A stretch of 64,000 bases of DNA from Aeromicrobium sp. IC_218 (GTDB lineage Bacteria; Actinomycetota; Actinomycetes; Propionibacteriales; Nocardioidaceae), in contig NZ_SJXM01000001.1 of the NCBI RefSeq assembly GCF_004336805.1, forward strand, positions 124,001 to 188,000. Reading direction: 5' to 3'. The stretch's first letter is position 1. The number at the start of each line of letters is the position of its first letter. This document shows positions 8,825-19,296 of this stretch, piece by piece. The translations under genes were made by a program, and so were the position numbers. The notes beneath the pieces are model-generated. The model did not search any database, had not been told where the DNA came from, and saw nothing but the letters and a program-made list of their open reading frames with translations.

Positions 8825-10021
8825 CTACGCGCGTCGGTAGACCGACAGCACCGTGATGTCGTCCATGGGCATCCGCTGCCGCGCCAGCGAGTTCACCGCC
8901 GCGAACAGGTCGCGCGGCGCCGCGTGGCGACGGACGAGGTCGGCGACCGGCTCCAGCCAGCGGTTCTCGTCGTCGAGCAGGTCCAGGACGCCGTCGCTGA
9001 ACACCACGAGACGGTCGCCGGCCTCCATGCGCGTGACGTGCTCGGTGAACCCGCGGCCGGGGATGACGCCCAGCGGGAGGTCCTCGCCCCGCATCTGCTC
9101 GGCGGTGCCGTCGGCGCGCACGAGCACGGCCAGGCCGAGGCCGGCGTCCACCCAGCGCAGCTCGCCGGAGGCCAGGTCGGCGACGCCCTCGAAGAGGGTG
9201 ACGAACGAGCCGGCGCGGTCGAGGTCGGCGATGCTGCCCTGCTCGAGCAGGGTGATGACGCGCCCGAGGTCGGCGCCGTCGGCGACGGCGCTGCGGGCCG
9301 CGCGCAGGCCGACGCGGACGCCGGCGCCGATCAGCGCCGCGCCCGTGCCCTTGCCCATGACGTCCGCCAGGCCGAAGCTGAGCAGCCCGTCGGTGACCGA
9401 GTAGTCGAAGTAGTCGCCGCCGACCGCCTGTGCGGGCGTGCACACGCCCTCGACCTGCCACTGCTCGAGCTCCAGCGGGGCGTCGGGCAGCATCGCCGCC
9501 TGCACCATGTGCGCGCGCGACATCTCGGCCGAGGCGAGCAGCTCGGACTCGGCCCACGCGCCGAGCTCCTCGAGCAGGCGCATCTCGCGCTCGCTGAAGT
9601 CGCGCGGCTGCACGTCGAACAGGCAGAAGGTGCCGAGCGCGTTGCCCGCCGGGTCGCGCAGGACGCGCGCGGCGTAGAAGCGCAGCGCCCCCTCGCCCGT
9701 GGCGAAGGGCAGGTCCTTGAAGCGGGGGTCGGCCGCGGTGTCGTGCGAGACCACGACCGTGCCCATGTCCAGGGCGCGGCTGCAGTAGGTGTCCTGGCGC
9801 GGCACGGGGTCGCTCGGCAGGCCGCAGATGGTCGGGTACCAGGCGTGGTCGGCCTCGATGAGCGTGATGGAGGACGCCGGCACGTCGAAGGCCACCTGCG
9901 CGGTCCGGGTCAGCCGGTCGAGCCGTTGCTGGTGGACGTCGTCCAGGACGCCCACGTTCTCGACCGCCCGCAGCCGTCGCTGCTCGGCCTCGACCTCGTG
10001 CTGCTCCGGCTGAGCGCTCAC
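8825..10021 (-). CDS. GAF domain - SpoIIE/PP2C phosphatase
   Basis: 398 residues. The N-terminal half (about 20-170) is a GAF sensor (ITLIEADHAWYPTICGLP, TYCSRALDMGTVVVSHD, ALGTFCLFDVQPRDFSE). The C-terminal half (about 175-398) is a PPM phosphatase with the metal-binding Asp residues in VGGDYFDYS, GLADVMGKGTGAAL, VVFSDGVLDLLD and MDDITVLSVY. Such enzymes dephosphorylate anti-anti-sigma factors and tune a stress sigma factor. No partner-switch gene is adjacent, though a HATPase anti-sigma-like gene is present at 58430. Confidence 0.93.
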   Translation of the reverse strand: MSAQPEQHEVEAEQRRLRAVENVGVLDDVHQQRLDRLTRTAQVAFDVPASSITLIEADHAWYPTICGLPSDPVPRQDTYCSRALDMGTVVVSHDTAADPRFKDLPFATGEGALRFYAARVLRDPAGNALGTFCLFDVQPRDFSEREMRLLEELGAWAESELLASAEMSRAHMVQAAMLPDAPLELEQWQVEGVCTPAQAVGGDYFDYSVTDGLLSFGLADVMGKGTGAALIGAGVRVGLRAARSAVADGADLGRVITLLEQGSIADLDRAGSFVTLFEGVADLASGELRWVDAGLGLAVLVRADGTAEQMRGEDLPLGVIPGRGFTEHVTRMEAGDRLVVFSDGVLDLLDDENRWLEPVADLVRRHAAPRDLFAAVNSLARQRMPMDDITVLSVYRRA

Positions 10022-10144
10022 GTCCTGCCCCCTGTCGTCGTCCGTGCTCTCGCACCCTAGTCGGCCCGGCGGCCGCGGACCTGACGACCGCGCGGCGCCC
10101 TGGCCGCTCGTCCCGGTCCGGTGGCCGGTGGCGTGCTTGCAACC

Positions 10145-10163
10145 GTGACAGCATCACTGTCAC
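10145..10163. promoter_or_regulatory. Inverted repeat in the acyl-CoA dehydrogenase promoter
   Basis: GTGACAG-N5-CTGTCAC is a perfect 7-5-7 dyad 31-49 bases upstream of the ATG. Its core TGACA-N7-TGTCA is also found upstream of the thiolase gene at 20124-20140, suggesting a common fatty-acid regulator, probably of the TetR type. Confidence 0.6.
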
Positions 10164-10193
10164 CATGAGGGCTCCCCAGTGAGGAGCATCACC

Positions 10194-11336
10194 ATGCAGC
10201 GCGACATCTTCGAGTCCGACCACGACGCCTTCCGCGACACCGTCCGCGCGTTCTGCGAGAAGGAGGTCGCGCCGCACCACGAGCAGTGGGAGAAGGACGG
10301 CGTCGTCCCGCGCGAGCTGTGGCAGAAGGCCGGCGAGCTGGGCCTGCTCGGCTTCATGATGCCCGAGGAGCACGGCGGCGGCGGGATCCACGACTTCCGC
10401 TTCAACGCGATCATCTCCGAGGAGCTGGCCCGCATCGGCGCCAGCGGTGTCGGCTTCGTGCTGCACACCGACCTGGTGTCGAGCTACCTGCTCGCGCTCG
10501 CGAACGACGAGCAGCGGGCGCGCTGGTTCCCGCCGTTCTGCACCGGCGAGATCATCAGCGCCATCGCCATGACCGAGCCCGGCACCGGCTCGGACCTGCA
10601 GAGCATCGCCACCACCGCGGTGCGCGACGGCGACCACTACGTGCTCAACGGCGCGAAGACCTTCATCTCCAACGGCATCCTGGCCGACCTGGTGATCGTG
10701 GCGGCCAAGACCGACCCGTCCGCCGGCGCCATGGGCGTCTCGCTGATCGTCGTCGAGCGCGGCATGGCCGGCTTCGAGCGCGGCCGCAACCTGGACAAGA
10801 TGGGGCTCAAGGCCCAGGACACCGCCGAGCTGTTCTTCGACGACGTCCGCGTGCCGGTCGAGAACCTGCTCGGCCAGGAGGGCCACGGCTTCATCTACCT
10901 CATGCAGAACCTGCCCCAGGAGCGCCTGGCCATCTCGGTCGGCGCGATGGCCGCGACCCGCGCGATCCTGGACATGACGCTGGACTACGTGAAGGAGCGC
11001 AAGGCGTTCGGCAAGCCGATCGGCTCGTTCCAGAACAGCCGCTTCGTGCTGGCCTCGCTGGAGACCGAGTACCGCATCGGCCAGTCGTTCGTCGACGCCA
11101 GCATCGCCGCCCACCACCGCGGCGAGCTCACCGCCGAGGAGGCGGCCATGGGCAAGTGGTGGACGACCGAGCTGCAGAACAGGGCCGCGGCCCAGTGCCT
11201 GCAGCTCCACGGCGGCTACGGGTTCATGACCGAGTACCCGATCTCCAAGGCGTACACCGACAGCCGCATCCAGACGATCTACGGCGGCACGACCGAGATC
11301 ATGAAGGAGATCGTCGGCCGCTCGATGGGCCTGTAG
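10194..11336 (+). CDS. Acyl-CoA dehydrogenase
   Basis: 380 residues from ATG 10194, with GAGGAG 9 bases upstream. The family features are present: an N-terminal helical domain, the middle beta domain with the motif [14 protein letters not shown], and a C-terminal helical domain with [36 protein letters not shown]. The Glu of the YGGTTEI segment region or the equivalent late position is the likely catalytic base. It catalyses FAD-dependent alpha-beta dehydrogenation of an acyl-CoA, and electrons pass to ETF. It is monocistronic, with a strong terminator following. Confidence 0.94.
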   Translation: MQRDIFESDHDAFRDTVRAFCEKEVAPHHEQWEKDGVVPRELWQKAGELGLLGFMMPEEHGGGGIHDFRFNAIISEELARIGASGVGFVLHTDLVSSYLLALANDEQRARWFPPFCTGEIISAIAMTEPGTGSDLQSIATTAVRDGDHYVLNGAKTFISNGILADLVIVAAKTDPSAGAMGVSLIVVERGMAGFERGRNLDKMGLKAQDTAELFFDDVRVPVENLLGQEGHGFIYLMQNLPQERLAISVGAMAATRAILDMTLDYVKERKAFGKPIGSFQNSRFVLASLETEYRIGQSFVDASIAAHHRGELTAEEAAMGKWWTTELQNRAAAQCLQLHGGYGFMTEYPISKAYTDSRIQTIYGGTTEIMKEIVGRSMGL

Positions 11337-11370
11337 GGAACCTCGCCGGGCCCCGTCCCGGCGCGGACGC

Positions 11371-11405
11371 GGAGGGACCTCGCTCGCCGGGAGCGGGGTC
11401 CCTCC
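11371..11405 (+). terminator. Rho-independent-like terminator after acyl-CoA dehydrogenase
   Basis: A 15-base-pair stem (11371-11385 with 11391-11405, one G-T wobble) closes a 5-nt loop and is followed by GTTGT. It separates the dehydrogenase from the kdp operon. Confidence 0.75.
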
Positions 11406-11465
11406 GTTGTCCCCGCCCGGTCGCCGCCTGCTGCGTAGGGATGTCGTCAGGAACCGGCCGGGAGC

Positions 11466-11483
11466 CGTCAAGGAAGCGTCAAG
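11466..11483 (+). promoter_or_regulatory. Probable KdpE-binding direct repeat
   Basis: CGTCAAG occurs at 11466-11472 and again at 11477-11483, exactly 11 bases apart. This is the geometry of OmpR-family response-regulator sites. The repeat lies 41-58 bases upstream of the first codon of the kdp operon, which encodes its own KdpDE pair. Confidence 0.6.
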
Positions 11484-11523
11484 AGCCCTCCGGTCCGGCG
11501 TCGTCCGGGCGTAGGAACGGGGC

Positions 11524-11616
11524 GTGCTCGACGTCCTCTACGTGCTCCTCACGCTGGGAGCCTTCACCCTGCTGGCCCTGCTGGTCGACCTCCTGGACAG
11601 GAGGGCGCAGCGATGA
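11524..11616 (+). CDS. Small one-helix peptide at the head of the kdp operon (KdpF-like)
   Basis: A 30-residue peptide beginning [20 protein letters not shown], a single transmembrane helix with a charged tail (DRRAQR). It overlaps kdpA as ATGA. Small hydrophobic subunits such as KdpF occupy this slot and stabilise the KdpABC complex. The tail does not look like the usual KdpF ending (LxPExF), so it may be a separate actinobacterial kdp-associated peptide. Confidence 0.6.
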   Translation: MLDVLYVLLTLGAFTLLALLVDLLDRRAQR

Positions 11617-13277
11617 GCGACGTGCTGCCCGCCCTCGGCCAGGCGGTCGTCCTCGTCGCGGCCCTCGCCCTGTCCACCCCGCTCCTGGGCGGTCACCTCG
11701 CCCGGACCTACACCTCCGAGCGCCACCTGCGCCCCGAGCGCCTGACCTACCGGCTGCTGCGCGTCGACCCGGACGCCGACCAGACCTGGCGCACGTACGC
11801 GCTCAGCGTGCTCGGCTTCTCGCTCGTCGGCCTGCTGCTCCTGTTCGGCCTCGGACGCCTGCAGCAGCACCTGCCGCTCTCGCTCGGCTTCGACGCCCTG
11901 CCCGCCGACGGCGCGTGGAACACCGCCGTCTCGTTCGTGGCCAACACCAACTGGCAGTGGTACTCCGGCGAGGCCGCCGCGGGACACCTGCTCCAGGCCG
12001 CCGGCCTGACCGTGCAGAACTTCGTCTCGGCCGCCGTCGGCATGAGCGTCGCCGCCGCGTTCGCGCGCGGCCTGGCCCGCAGCCGGGCCGGTGGACGCGT
12101 GGGCTCGTTCTGGACCGACCTCGTGCGCAGCCTCGTGCGCGTGCTCGTCCCGATCGCCGTCGTCGGCGCCACCGCGCTCGCGGTCGGCGGCGTCGTGCAG
12201 AGCTGGCACGGACCGCGCGACGTCACGACGCTGACCGGCGGCAGCCAGCCGGTGCTCGGTGGGCCGGTGGCCAGCCAGGAGGCGATCAAGGAGCTCGGCA
12301 CCAACGGCGGCGGCTTCTTCAACGCCAACTCCGCCCACCCGTTCGAGAACCCGACCCCGGTCACCAACCTGCTCGAGATCTTCCTCATCCTGCTGATCCC
12401 GTTCGCGATGGCGTGGGCGTTCGGCCTGATCGTCAAGGACAAGCGCCAGGGCGGCGCGGTGCTGGCCGTCATGGCCCTGCTGCTCGGCGTCTCGACGGCG
12501 CTGCTGACCTGGGCCGAGATGGCCGCGCCGGGCACCGCGCCGACGCTGGCCGGCGGCGCGATGGAGGGCAAGGAGGTGCGGTTCGGCGAGGCCGGCTCGG
12601 CCCTGTTCGGCGCCGCGACCACCGGCACGTCCACCGGCGCGGTCAACGCCATGCACGACTCGTTCACCGCCCCCGGCGGCGGCCTGACGATGTTCAACAT
12701 GATGCTGGGCGAGATCGCGCCCGGCGGCGTGGGATCGGGCCTGTACGGGATGCTCGTGCTGGCCGTGGTCGCGGTGTTCCTGGCCGGCCTCATGGTCGGA
12801 CGCACGCCGGAGTACCTGGGCAAGAAGATCAGCCAGCGCGAGATCGTGCTCGTCGCCCTCTACGTCCTCACCACCCCGGTGCTCGTGCTCGCCGGCACCG
12901 CGCTGGCGCTCAGCGTCCCGGCGGGCCTGGCCGGCCTGCAGGAGAGCGGGCCGCACGGCCTGTCGGAGGCGCTGTACGCCGTCACGTCGGCCTCGAACAA
13001 CAACGGGAGCGCGTTCGGCGGGCTGACGTCCGGCACCCCGTTCTGGAACACGCTGCTGGGCACGTGCATGCTGCTCGGCCGCTTCGTGCCGATCGTCCTC
13101 GTCCTGGCCCTGGCCGGACGCTTCGCCGGCGCCCAGCGGCTGCCCGCCGGTGCCGGCACGCTCCCCACCCACCGCCCGCTGTTCGTCGTCCTGCTCTCGG
13201 GCGTGGCCGTCGTCGTGGTCGGCCTGACCTATGTGCCGGTGCTCGTGCTCGGCCCGATCGTGGAGTCCCTCTCGTGA
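11613..13277 (+). CDS. kdpA: Potassium-transporting ATPase subunit KdpA
   Basis: 554 residues and about ten transmembrane helices. It carries the K+ channel-like selectivity loops, including [21 protein letters not shown] (about 228-248) and later [13 protein letters not shown]. KdpA is the K+-binding and translocating subunit of the inducible high-affinity Kdp pump in the cytoplasmic membrane. It overlaps the upstream peptide and the downstream kdpB by 4 bases each, so the operon is translationally coupled. Confidence 0.98.
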   Translation: MSDVLPALGQAVVLVAALALSTPLLGGHLARTYTSERHLRPERLTYRLLRVDPDADQTWRTYALSVLGFSLVGLLLLFGLGRLQQHLPLSLGFDALPADGAWNTAVSFVANTNWQWYSGEAAAGHLLQAAGLTVQNFVSAAVGMSVAAAFARGLARSRAGGRVGSFWTDLVRSLVRVLVPIAVVGATALAVGGVVQSWHGPRDVTTLTGGSQPVLGGPVASQEAIKELGTNGGGFFNANSAHPFENPTPVTNLLEIFLILLIPFAMAWAFGLIVKDKRQGGAVLAVMALLLGVSTALLTWAEMAAPGTAPTLAGGAMEGKEVRFGEAGSALFGAATTGTSTGAVNAMHDSFTAPGGGLTMFNMMLGEIAPGGVGSGLYGMLVLAVVAVFLAGLMVGRTPEYLGKKISQREIVLVALYVLTTPVLVLAGTALALSVPAGLAGLQESGPHGLSEALYAVTSASNNNGSAFGGLTSGTPFWNTLLGTCMLLGRFVPIVLVLALAGRFAGAQRLPAGAGTLPTHRPLFVVLLSGVAVVVVGLTYVPVLVLGPIVESLS

Positions 13278-15352
13278 ACACCCAGACCCTGACCGAACCC
13301 GCGTCCGCCACCGCGCGGCGTCCCCTGTCCGTCCAGCTGCGCGAGGCGCTGCCCAGCGCGCTGCGCAAGCTCGACCCGCGCGCGCTGCTGGCCAGCCCGG
13401 TCATGCTCGTCGTCGAGCTCGGCGCCGTGCTGACCACCGTCATGACGGTCGTCGACCCCGGCACCACGAGCGTCGGCGTGACGATCTGGCTGTGGCTCAC
13501 CGTGCTGTTCGGCAACCTCGCCGAGGCGGTGGCCGAGGGCCGCGGCAAGGCCCAGGCCGACAGCCTGCGCGCCCTGCAGGAGGAGACCACCGCGTACCGG
13601 CTGACCGGGCGCCCCGACCCGGCGCGCGGCTCGCTGCTCGACAGGCCGGCCGAGGTCGTGCCCAGCACGTCCCTGCGCCCGGGCGACCTCGTGGTCGTGA
13701 CCGCCGGCGAGCGCATCCCGGGCGACGGCGACGTCGTCGAGGGCGTCGCCTCCGTGGACGAGTCGGCGGTGACCGGCGAGTCGGCTCCGGTCATCCGCGA
13801 GTCCGGCGGCGACCGGTCGGCCGTCACCGGCGGCACGATCGTGCTGTCCGACCGCATCGTCGTGCGCATCTCGTCCGAGCCCGGCCACTCGTTCGTCGAC
13901 CGGATGATCGCGCTGGTCGAGGGCTCCGAGCGCCAGCGCACGCCCAACGAGATCGCGCTGAACGTGCTGCTGACGTCGCTGACCGCGATCTTCCTGGTCG
14001 TCGTGGTGACGCTCTACTTCATCGCGGACCACAGCGACGCCGGGCAGAGCGTGCTCGTGCTGACCGCGCTGCTGGTGTGCCTCATCCCCACGACGATCAG
14101 CGCGCTGCTCTCGGCCATCGGCATCGCCGGCATGGACCGGCTGCTCCAGCGCAACGTGCTCGCCATGTCCGGGCGCGCGGTCGAGGCGGCCGGCGACGTG
14201 GACGTCCTGCTGCTCGACAAGACCGGCACGATCACCCTGGGCAACCGCCAGGCCTGCGCCATGCTGCCGGTCGCGGAGGTCCCGGACGCCGACCTGGCCG
14301 ACGCGGCGCTGCTCTCGTCGCTGGCCGACGAGACGCCCGAGGGCCGCAGCATCGTGGCGCTCGTGCGCGGTGACGACGCCCGGCCGCCGGTCCCGGCGAC
14401 GGCCACGCTCGTGCCGTTCTCGGCGTCCACCCGCATGAGCGGCGTGGACCTGCCCGGCCGCTCGGTCCGCAAGGGCGCGGCCTCCGCGGTGAGCCGCTGG
14501 GTCGAGGAGCAGCGGGGCGTCGTGTCGCACCAGGTCGGCGAGCTCGTCGAGGGCATCAGCCGCTCGGGCGGGACGCCCCTGGTCGTCGCCGAGCAGCGCG
14601 CCGGCGAGGAGCCGCGCGTCCTGGGCGTCGTCCACCTCAAGGACGTCGTGAAGCCCGGCATGCGCGAGCGGTTCGCCGAGCTGCGCTCGATGGGCATCCG
14701 CACCGTCATGGTCACCGGCGACAACGCCACCACCGCCGCGGCCATCGCCGAGGAGGCCGGCGTCGACGACGTGCTGGCCGAGGCGACGCCGGAGGACAAG
14801 CTGGCGCTCATCCGCCGCGAGCAGGAGGGCGGCCGCATGGTCGCCATGTGCGGCGACGGCACCAACGACGCGCCCGCGCTGGCCCAGGCCGACGTCGGCG
14901 TCGCGATGAACACGGGCACGACCGCGGCCAAGGAGGCCGGCAACATGGTCGACCTCGACTCGGACCCGACCAAGCTCATCGACGTGGTGGAGATCGGCAA
15001 GCAGCTGCTCATCACCCGCGGCGCGCTCACGACGTTCTCGGTGGCCAACGACGTCGCCAAGTACTTCGCGATCCTGCCGGCGATGTTCGTGGTCGCGTTC
15101 CCCGGCCTGGACGTGCTCAACGTGATGCGGCTGAGCAGCCCGGAGTCGGCGATCCTCTCGGCGGTCATCTTCAACGCGCTCGTCATCGTCGCGCTCATCC
15201 CGTTGGCGCTGCGCGGCGTCCGCTACCGGCCGAGCTCGGCCGCGGCGCTGCTGAACCGCAACCTGCTGATCTACGGCGTCGGCGGCATCGTCGCCCCGTT
15301 CGTCGGCATCAAGCTCATCGACCTGCTCGTCTCGACCCTCCCCGGAGCGTGA
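13274..15352 (+). CDS. kdpB: Potassium-transporting ATPase ATP-binding subunit KdpB
   Basis: 692 residues from GTG 13274. It is a P-type ATPase with TGES (about 166), the phosphorylation motif [10 protein letters not shown] (about 315), and the hinge motif [10 protein letters not shown] (about 527), plus membrane helices at both ends. KdpB hydrolyses ATP to drive K+ through KdpA. Its start codon overlaps the kdpA stop. Nothing looks truncated. Confidence 0.98.
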   Translation: MNTQTLTEPASATARRPLSVQLREALPSALRKLDPRALLASPVMLVVELGAVLTTVMTVVDPGTTSVGVTIWLWLTVLFGNLAEAVAEGRGKAQADSLRALQEETTAYRLTGRPDPARGSLLDRPAEVVPSTSLRPGDLVVVTAGERIPGDGDVVEGVASVDESAVTGESAPVIRESGGDRSAVTGGTIVLSDRIVVRISSEPGHSFVDRMIALVEGSERQRTPNEIALNVLLTSLTAIFLVVVVTLYFIADHSDAGQSVLVLTALLVCLIPTTISALLSAIGIAGMDRLLQRNVLAMSGRAVEAAGDVDVLLLDKTGTITLGNRQACAMLPVAEVPDADLADAALLSSLADETPEGRSIVALVRGDDARPPVPATATLVPFSASTRMSGVDLPGRSVRKGAASAVSRWVEEQRGVVSHQVGELVEGISRSGGTPLVVAEQRAGEEPRVLGVVHLKDVVKPGMRERFAELRSMGIRTVMVTGDNATTAAAIAEEAGVDDVLAEATPEDKLALIRREQEGGRMVAMCGDGTNDAPALAQADVGVAMNTGTTAAKEAGNMVDLDSDPTKLIDVVEIGKQLLITRGALTTFSVANDVAKYFAILPAMFVVAFPGLDVLNVMRLSSPESAILSAVIFNALVIVALIPLALRGVRYRPSSAAALLNRNLLIYGVGGIVAPFVGIKLIDLLVSTLPGA

Positions 15353-15356
15353 CCCC

Positions 15357-15980
15357 GTGAAGACCCTGTTCTCCCTCTACCGCCAGAGCCTGGCCGGCCT
15401 GCGGGCCATGCTCGTCGCCACGCTCGTGCTGGGGCTGGCCTACCCGCTCGTCGTCCAGGGGGCCGCCGCCGTCGCGGCGCCGTGGGCCTCACAGGGCTCG
15501 ATGGTGACCGCCGACGGCGAGCGCACCACCGACCCCGACGAGGCGGTCGGCTCGGTGCTGATCGGCCAGGTCGTGGACGACCCGGACCTGTTCCAGCCGC
15601 GGCCCTCGGCCGCCGGCGACGGCTACGGCTACGACACGCTGGCCAGCGCCGGGTCCAACCTCGGGCCGGAGAGCCCGGACCTGGTCGCGCTCGTGCAGGA
15701 GCGCCGGGCCGAGGTCGCCACCCGCGAGGGCGTGACCGTGTCGCAGGTGCCGGTCGACGCGGTCACCGCGTCCGGCTCGGGCCTGGACCCGCACGTCTCG
15801 GTCGCGTACGCCGAGCTGCAGGCCCCGCGGGTCGCCCGGGCCCAGGGCCTGGACGTCGCCGACGTGGAGGCGCTCGTCCGCGCGCACACCGACGGGCGCA
15901 CCCTGGGCGTCCTCGGCGAGCCGCGGGTGAACGTCCTGGAGCTGAACGCGGCCGTGCTGCGGGCTGCCGACGACGACTGA
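15357..15980 (+). CDS. kdpC: Potassium-transporting ATPase subunit KdpC
   Basis: 207 residues, with one N-terminal transmembrane helix (about 12-40) and a periplasm-facing domain containing LFQPRPSAAGDGYGYD, SNLGPESPDL, and DVAD-EALVRAHTDGR near the end. KdpC stabilises the pump and raises ATP affinity. GTG 15357 begins 4 bases after the kdpB stop. Confidence 0.97.
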   Translation: MKTLFSLYRQSLAGLRAMLVATLVLGLAYPLVVQGAAAVAAPWASQGSMVTADGERTTDPDEAVGSVLIGQVVDDPDLFQPRPSAAGDGYGYDTLASAGSNLGPESPDLVALVQERRAEVATREGVTVSQVPVDAVTASGSGLDPHVSVAYAELQAPRVARAQGLDVADVEALVRAHTDGRTLGVLGEPRVNVLELNAAVLRAADDD

Positions 15981-15996
15981 CTGGCAGGATTCGAGC

Positions 15997-18504
15997 GTGG
16001 AGACGACGGTGCGTCGCGGTCGGCTGATTGTGTACCTGGGTGCGGCACCGGGGGTCGGCAAGACCTTCGCGATGCTGGACGAGGCGCGCCGCCGGCTCGA
16101 CCGCGGCACCGACGTGGTCGTCGGCTTCGTCGAGACCCACGGGCGGACCCACACCGCGGCCAAGCTCGAGGGGCTCGAGGTGGTGCCCCGCAAGGTCGTC
16201 CGCCACGGTGGCGCCGAGTTCACCGAGATGGACACCGAGGCGATCATCGCCCGCCGCCCGGCCGTCGTGTGCGTCGACGAGCTGGCGCACACGAACGTCC
16301 CCGGGAGCGTCCATCCCAAGCGCGTGGACGACGTCGAGCAGATCCGGTCCGCCGGCATCGACGTCATCACCACGATCAACGTCCAGCACCTGGAGTCGCT
16401 CAACGACGCCGTGGAGCGCATCACCGGGGTCCGGCAGCGCGAGACCGTGCCGGACCCGGTGGTGCGCCAGGCCGACCAGATCCAGCTGGTCGACATGTCG
16501 CCCGAGGCGCTGCGCCGGCGCCTGGCGCACGGCAACGTCTACCGGCCCGAGCAGGTCGACGCGTCGCTGTCGTCGTACTTCCGGGTCGGCAACCTCACCG
16601 CGCTGCGCGAGCTCGCCCTGCTGTGGCTGGCCGACCGGGTCGACGACGCGCTCGACGACTACCGCCGGGCGCACCACATCGACTCGCCCTGGCCGGCCAA
16701 GGAGCGCATCGTCGTCGCCGTCACCGGCGGGCCGGAGAGCGAGAGCCTGCTGCGGCGGGGCGCCCGTCTGGCCCAGCGGTCGGCGGCCGGCGAGCTGCTC
16801 GCGGTGCACGTCATCGTCGAGGACGGTCTGGCCGGGCAGGACTCGGCCCGCATCGCCCGGCTGCAGCAGCTCACGGCGTCGCTCGGCGCCACCTTCCACT
16901 CCGTCGTCGGCGAGGAGCCGGCGAGCGCGGTGGTCGACTTCGCCGTCGGCGCCAACGCCACGATGATCGTCGTCGGCACGTCCAGCCACGGCCGCCTGCG
17001 CCGGCTGTTCACCGGCACGACCGGCGAGCGGGTCGCGTCGCTGGCCGGCTCGGTGGACGTCCACCTGGTCACGCACGACGAGCGCCCCCGTCTGGCCGGG
17101 CGCCGTCGCCGTCCGTCGTCCCTCGACCGGCGCCGCCGGGTGGCCGGTCTCGTGCTCGGCATGCTGCTGCCCGTCGTGCTCACCCTCGCGCTGCGCGGCG
17201 TCGAGCACAGCAGCGAGCAGCTGCCGCTGGACGTCCTGCTGTTCCTGGGCGCCACGGTGCTCGTGGCGCTGGTGGGCGGACTGCTGCCGTCGCTGGTCGC
17301 CGCGCTCAGCGGGTTCGTGCTGCTCAACTGGTTCTTCACCCCGCCGGTGCGCAAGCTGACGGTGTCCGAGCCGACGAACGTCCTGGCCCTGGTGGTGTTC
17401 GTGGCGGTGGCGGTGGGCGTCGCGTCGGTCGTCGACCGGGCCTCGCGCCGGGCGGCCGACGCCGTCCGGGCCCGCACCGAGGCGGCCACGATGACCGCCC
17501 TGTCCCGCTCGGTGCTGACCGGGCAGGACACCGCCGAGGCCGTGGTCGAGCGGGTGCGCGAGACGTTCGGCCAGGAGTCGGCGTCGCTGCTCGCCCGCGC
17601 GGGCGGCTCGTGGCGGGTCGTCGCCGGCACGGGCGGCCGGCCACCGCGCTGCCCCGAGGACGGCGAGACCACGGTCGACGTCGACGCCGAGCACGCGATC
17701 GTCCTGCACGGCAGCCCGCTGCGGGCCGGCGACCGCCGCGTCCTGGAGGCGTTCGCCGTGCAGACCAGCCTGGTGCTCGAGTACCGCCGGCTGCGCGAGC
17801 GGGGCGACCGGGCGGCGGCGCTCGAGCGCGCCGAGGCCACCAGCACCGCGCTGCTCCGGGCCGTCTCGCACGACCTGCGCACGCCGCTGGCCATCACCCG
17901 CGCCGCCGTCGACGGGCTGGTCTCCGACGCGCTCGCCCCCGACGAGCGGGCCGAGCTGGTGGCCGCCGTCGCCGAGTCGACCGGCCGGCTCGAGCAGCTC
18001 ATCGACGACCTGCTCGACCTGTCGCGGGTCGAGTCCGGCTCGCTCCGGCCGGTGCTGCGTCCGCGCAGCCTGGAGGAGGTGCTGCCCGTGGCGGTGTCCG
18101 GCCACGCCCCGGGCGCGGTCGAGCTCGTGCTGGACGAGTCGGTCCCGTTCGTCCGCACCGACGGGGGCCTGCTCACCCGGGTCGTCGCCAACCTCGTGGC
18201 CAACGCGGTCCGTCACGGCCGCGGCGCACCCGTCCGGGTCACCGCGCACGTCCTGGCCGACACGGTGGAGGTGCACGTCGTCGACCGCGGACCTGGGGTG
18301 CCGGCGGACGTCCGCGAGCAGATGTTCGAGCCGTTCCAGCGCCTGGACGACACCGGGGGAGAGGGGCTGGGCCTCGGCCTGGCCGTGGCGCGCGGGCTCA
18401 CCGACGCCCTTGACGGCACGCTCACCGCGGAGGACACGCCCGGCGGCGGGCTGACGATGGTGCTGGCCCTGCCGCGGGCCGGCCGCGACGAGGAGGACGC
18501 GTGA
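15997..18504 (+). CDS. kdpD: Osmosensitive K+ channel sensor histidine kinase KdpD
   Basis: 835 residues. The N-terminal KdpD domain has Walker A GAAPGVGKT (about 15-23) and VVCVDELAHTNVPGS. A universal-stress-like domain follows (about 230-365), then four transmembrane helices (about 375-485), a GAF-like linker, the HisKA box AVSHDLRTPL (His about 625), and the HATPase N box NLVANAVRHG and G box GEGLGLGLAVARG. It senses low K+ or turgor and phosphorylates KdpE. CAGGAT (15985-15990) lies 6 nt before GTG 15997, so a weak separate leaderless promoter is possible. Confidence 0.97.
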   Translation: METTVRRGRLIVYLGAAPGVGKTFAMLDEARRRLDRGTDVVVGFVETHGRTHTAAKLEGLEVVPRKVVRHGGAEFTEMDTEAIIARRPAVVCVDELAHTNVPGSVHPKRVDDVEQIRSAGIDVITTINVQHLESLNDAVERITGVRQRETVPDPVVRQADQIQLVDMSPEALRRRLAHGNVYRPEQVDASLSSYFRVGNLTALRELALLWLADRVDDALDDYRRAHHIDSPWPAKERIVVAVTGGPESESLLRRGARLAQRSAAGELLAVHVIVEDGLAGQDSARIARLQQLTASLGATFHSVVGEEPASAVVDFAVGANATMIVVGTSSHGRLRRLFTGTTGERVASLAGSVDVHLVTHDERPRLAGRRRRPSSLDRRRRVAGLVLGMLLPVVLTLALRGVEHSSEQLPLDVLLFLGATVLVALVGGLLPSLVAALSGFVLLNWFFTPPVRKLTVSEPTNVLALVVFVAVAVGVASVVDRASRRAADAVRARTEAATMTALSRSVLTGQDTAEAVVERVRETFGQESASLLARAGGSWRVVAGTGGRPPRCPEDGETTVDVDAEHAIVLHGSPLRAGDRRVLEAFAVQTSLVLEYRRLRERGDRAAALERAEATSTALLRAVSHDLRTPLAITRAAVDGLVSDALAPDERAELVAAVAESTGRLEQLIDDLLDLSRVESGSLRPVLRPRSLEEVLPVAVSGHAPGAVELVLDESVPFVRTDGGLLTRVVANLVANAVRHGRGAPVRVTAHVLADTVEVHVVDRGPGVPADVREQMFEPFQRLDDTGGEGLGLGLAVARGLTDALDGTLTAEDTPGGGLTMVLALPRAGRDEEDA

Positions 18505-19199
18505 CGGGAGGTCCGGTGAGCGGGAAGGTGCTGGTCGTCGAGGACGAGCCGGCGCTGGCCCGCGCCCTGGCGATCAACCTGCGCGCCCACGGCTGGGAGG
18601 TCCTCACCGCCCCGGACGGGCGGTCGGCGCTGGACGCCGCGGCCACCGGTGCCCCGGACGTCGTCGTGCTCGACCTCGGCCTGCCCGACCTGGACGGCAC
18701 CGAGGTGATCGCCGGGCTGCGCGGCTGGACGAACGTCCCGATCGTCGTGCTCTCCGCGCGCCAGCACGGCGAGGACAAGGTCGAGGCGCTCGACCTCGGC
18801 GCCGACGACTACGTGACCAAGCCGTTCGCGATGAACGAGCTCATGGCCCGTTTGCGGGCGGCGGTGCGCCGGGCCCAGGACGCCGGCACGCCTCAGGTCG
18901 CCGAGGTCGTCGTGGGCGACCTGGTCGTCGACCTGGCCCGCAAGCGCGTCGCGCGGTCCGGCGAGGACGTCCGGCTCACGCCCACCGAGTGGTCGTTCCT
19001 GGAGCTGCTGGCCCGCCACGTCGGCACGCTCGTGCCGCGCGACCAGATCCTGCGCGAGGTGTGGGGGCCGGCCTACCTGCACGAGGGGCACTACCTGCGG
19101 GTCTACGCCGCGCAGCTGCGGCGCAAGCTCGAGGCCGACCCCGCGCACCCGCGCCACCTCATCACGTCCCCGGGCCTCGGCTACACCCTCGAGCCCTAG
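18501..19199 (+). CDS. kdpE: Kdp operon response regulator KdpE
   Basis: 232 residues. The receiver domain has the acidic pocket VVEDEP, phospho-acceptor Asp58 (VVVLDLGLPDLDG), Thr/Ser in IVVLSAR and Lys in DYVTKPF. The OmpR winged helix occupies about 130-230 (LTPTEWSFLELLARHVGTLV, HYLRVYAAQLRRKLE). GTG 18501 overlaps the kdpD stop. GTG 18516 behind GGGAGG is an alternative start. The CGTCAAG direct repeat at 11466 is its probable target. Confidence 0.97.
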   Translation: MTGGPVSGKVLVVEDEPALARALAINLRAHGWEVLTAPDGRSALDAAATGAPDVVVLDLGLPDLDGTEVIAGLRGWTNVPIVVLSARQHGEDKVEALDLGADDYVTKPFAMNELMARLRAAVRRAQDAGTPQVAEVVVGDLVVDLARKRVARSGEDVRLTPTEWSFLELLARHVGTLVPRDQILREVWGPAYLHEGHYLRVYAAQLRRKLEADPAHPRHLITSPGLGYTLEP

Positions 19200-19207
19200 G
19201 GGCGTCC

Positions 19208-19273
19208 GCTCCCTGAGCCGCTCACCCGCTCCCTGAGCCTGTCGACGGGGGCTTCGACGGGCTCAGCCAGCGG
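19208..19273. repeat. Dispersed intergenic repeat, copy 2 (two arms)
   Basis: GCTCCCTGAGCC is present twice (19208 and 19228), followed by TGTCGACGGGGGCTTCGACGG and GCTCAGCCAGCGG. The arms are opposite orientations of the CTTCGAC..GCTCAGG core. The element fills the gap between the convergent kdpE and MerR genes and could form a long hairpin acting as terminator. Confidence 0.65.
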
Positions 19274-19296
19274 TGCTCGGCTCAGCCGGCGGCCGG

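Noticed and set aside
13229..14635. Minus-strand frame opposite kdpB
   Set aside because: It is antisense to a fully motif-bearing P-type ATPase and has no family features.
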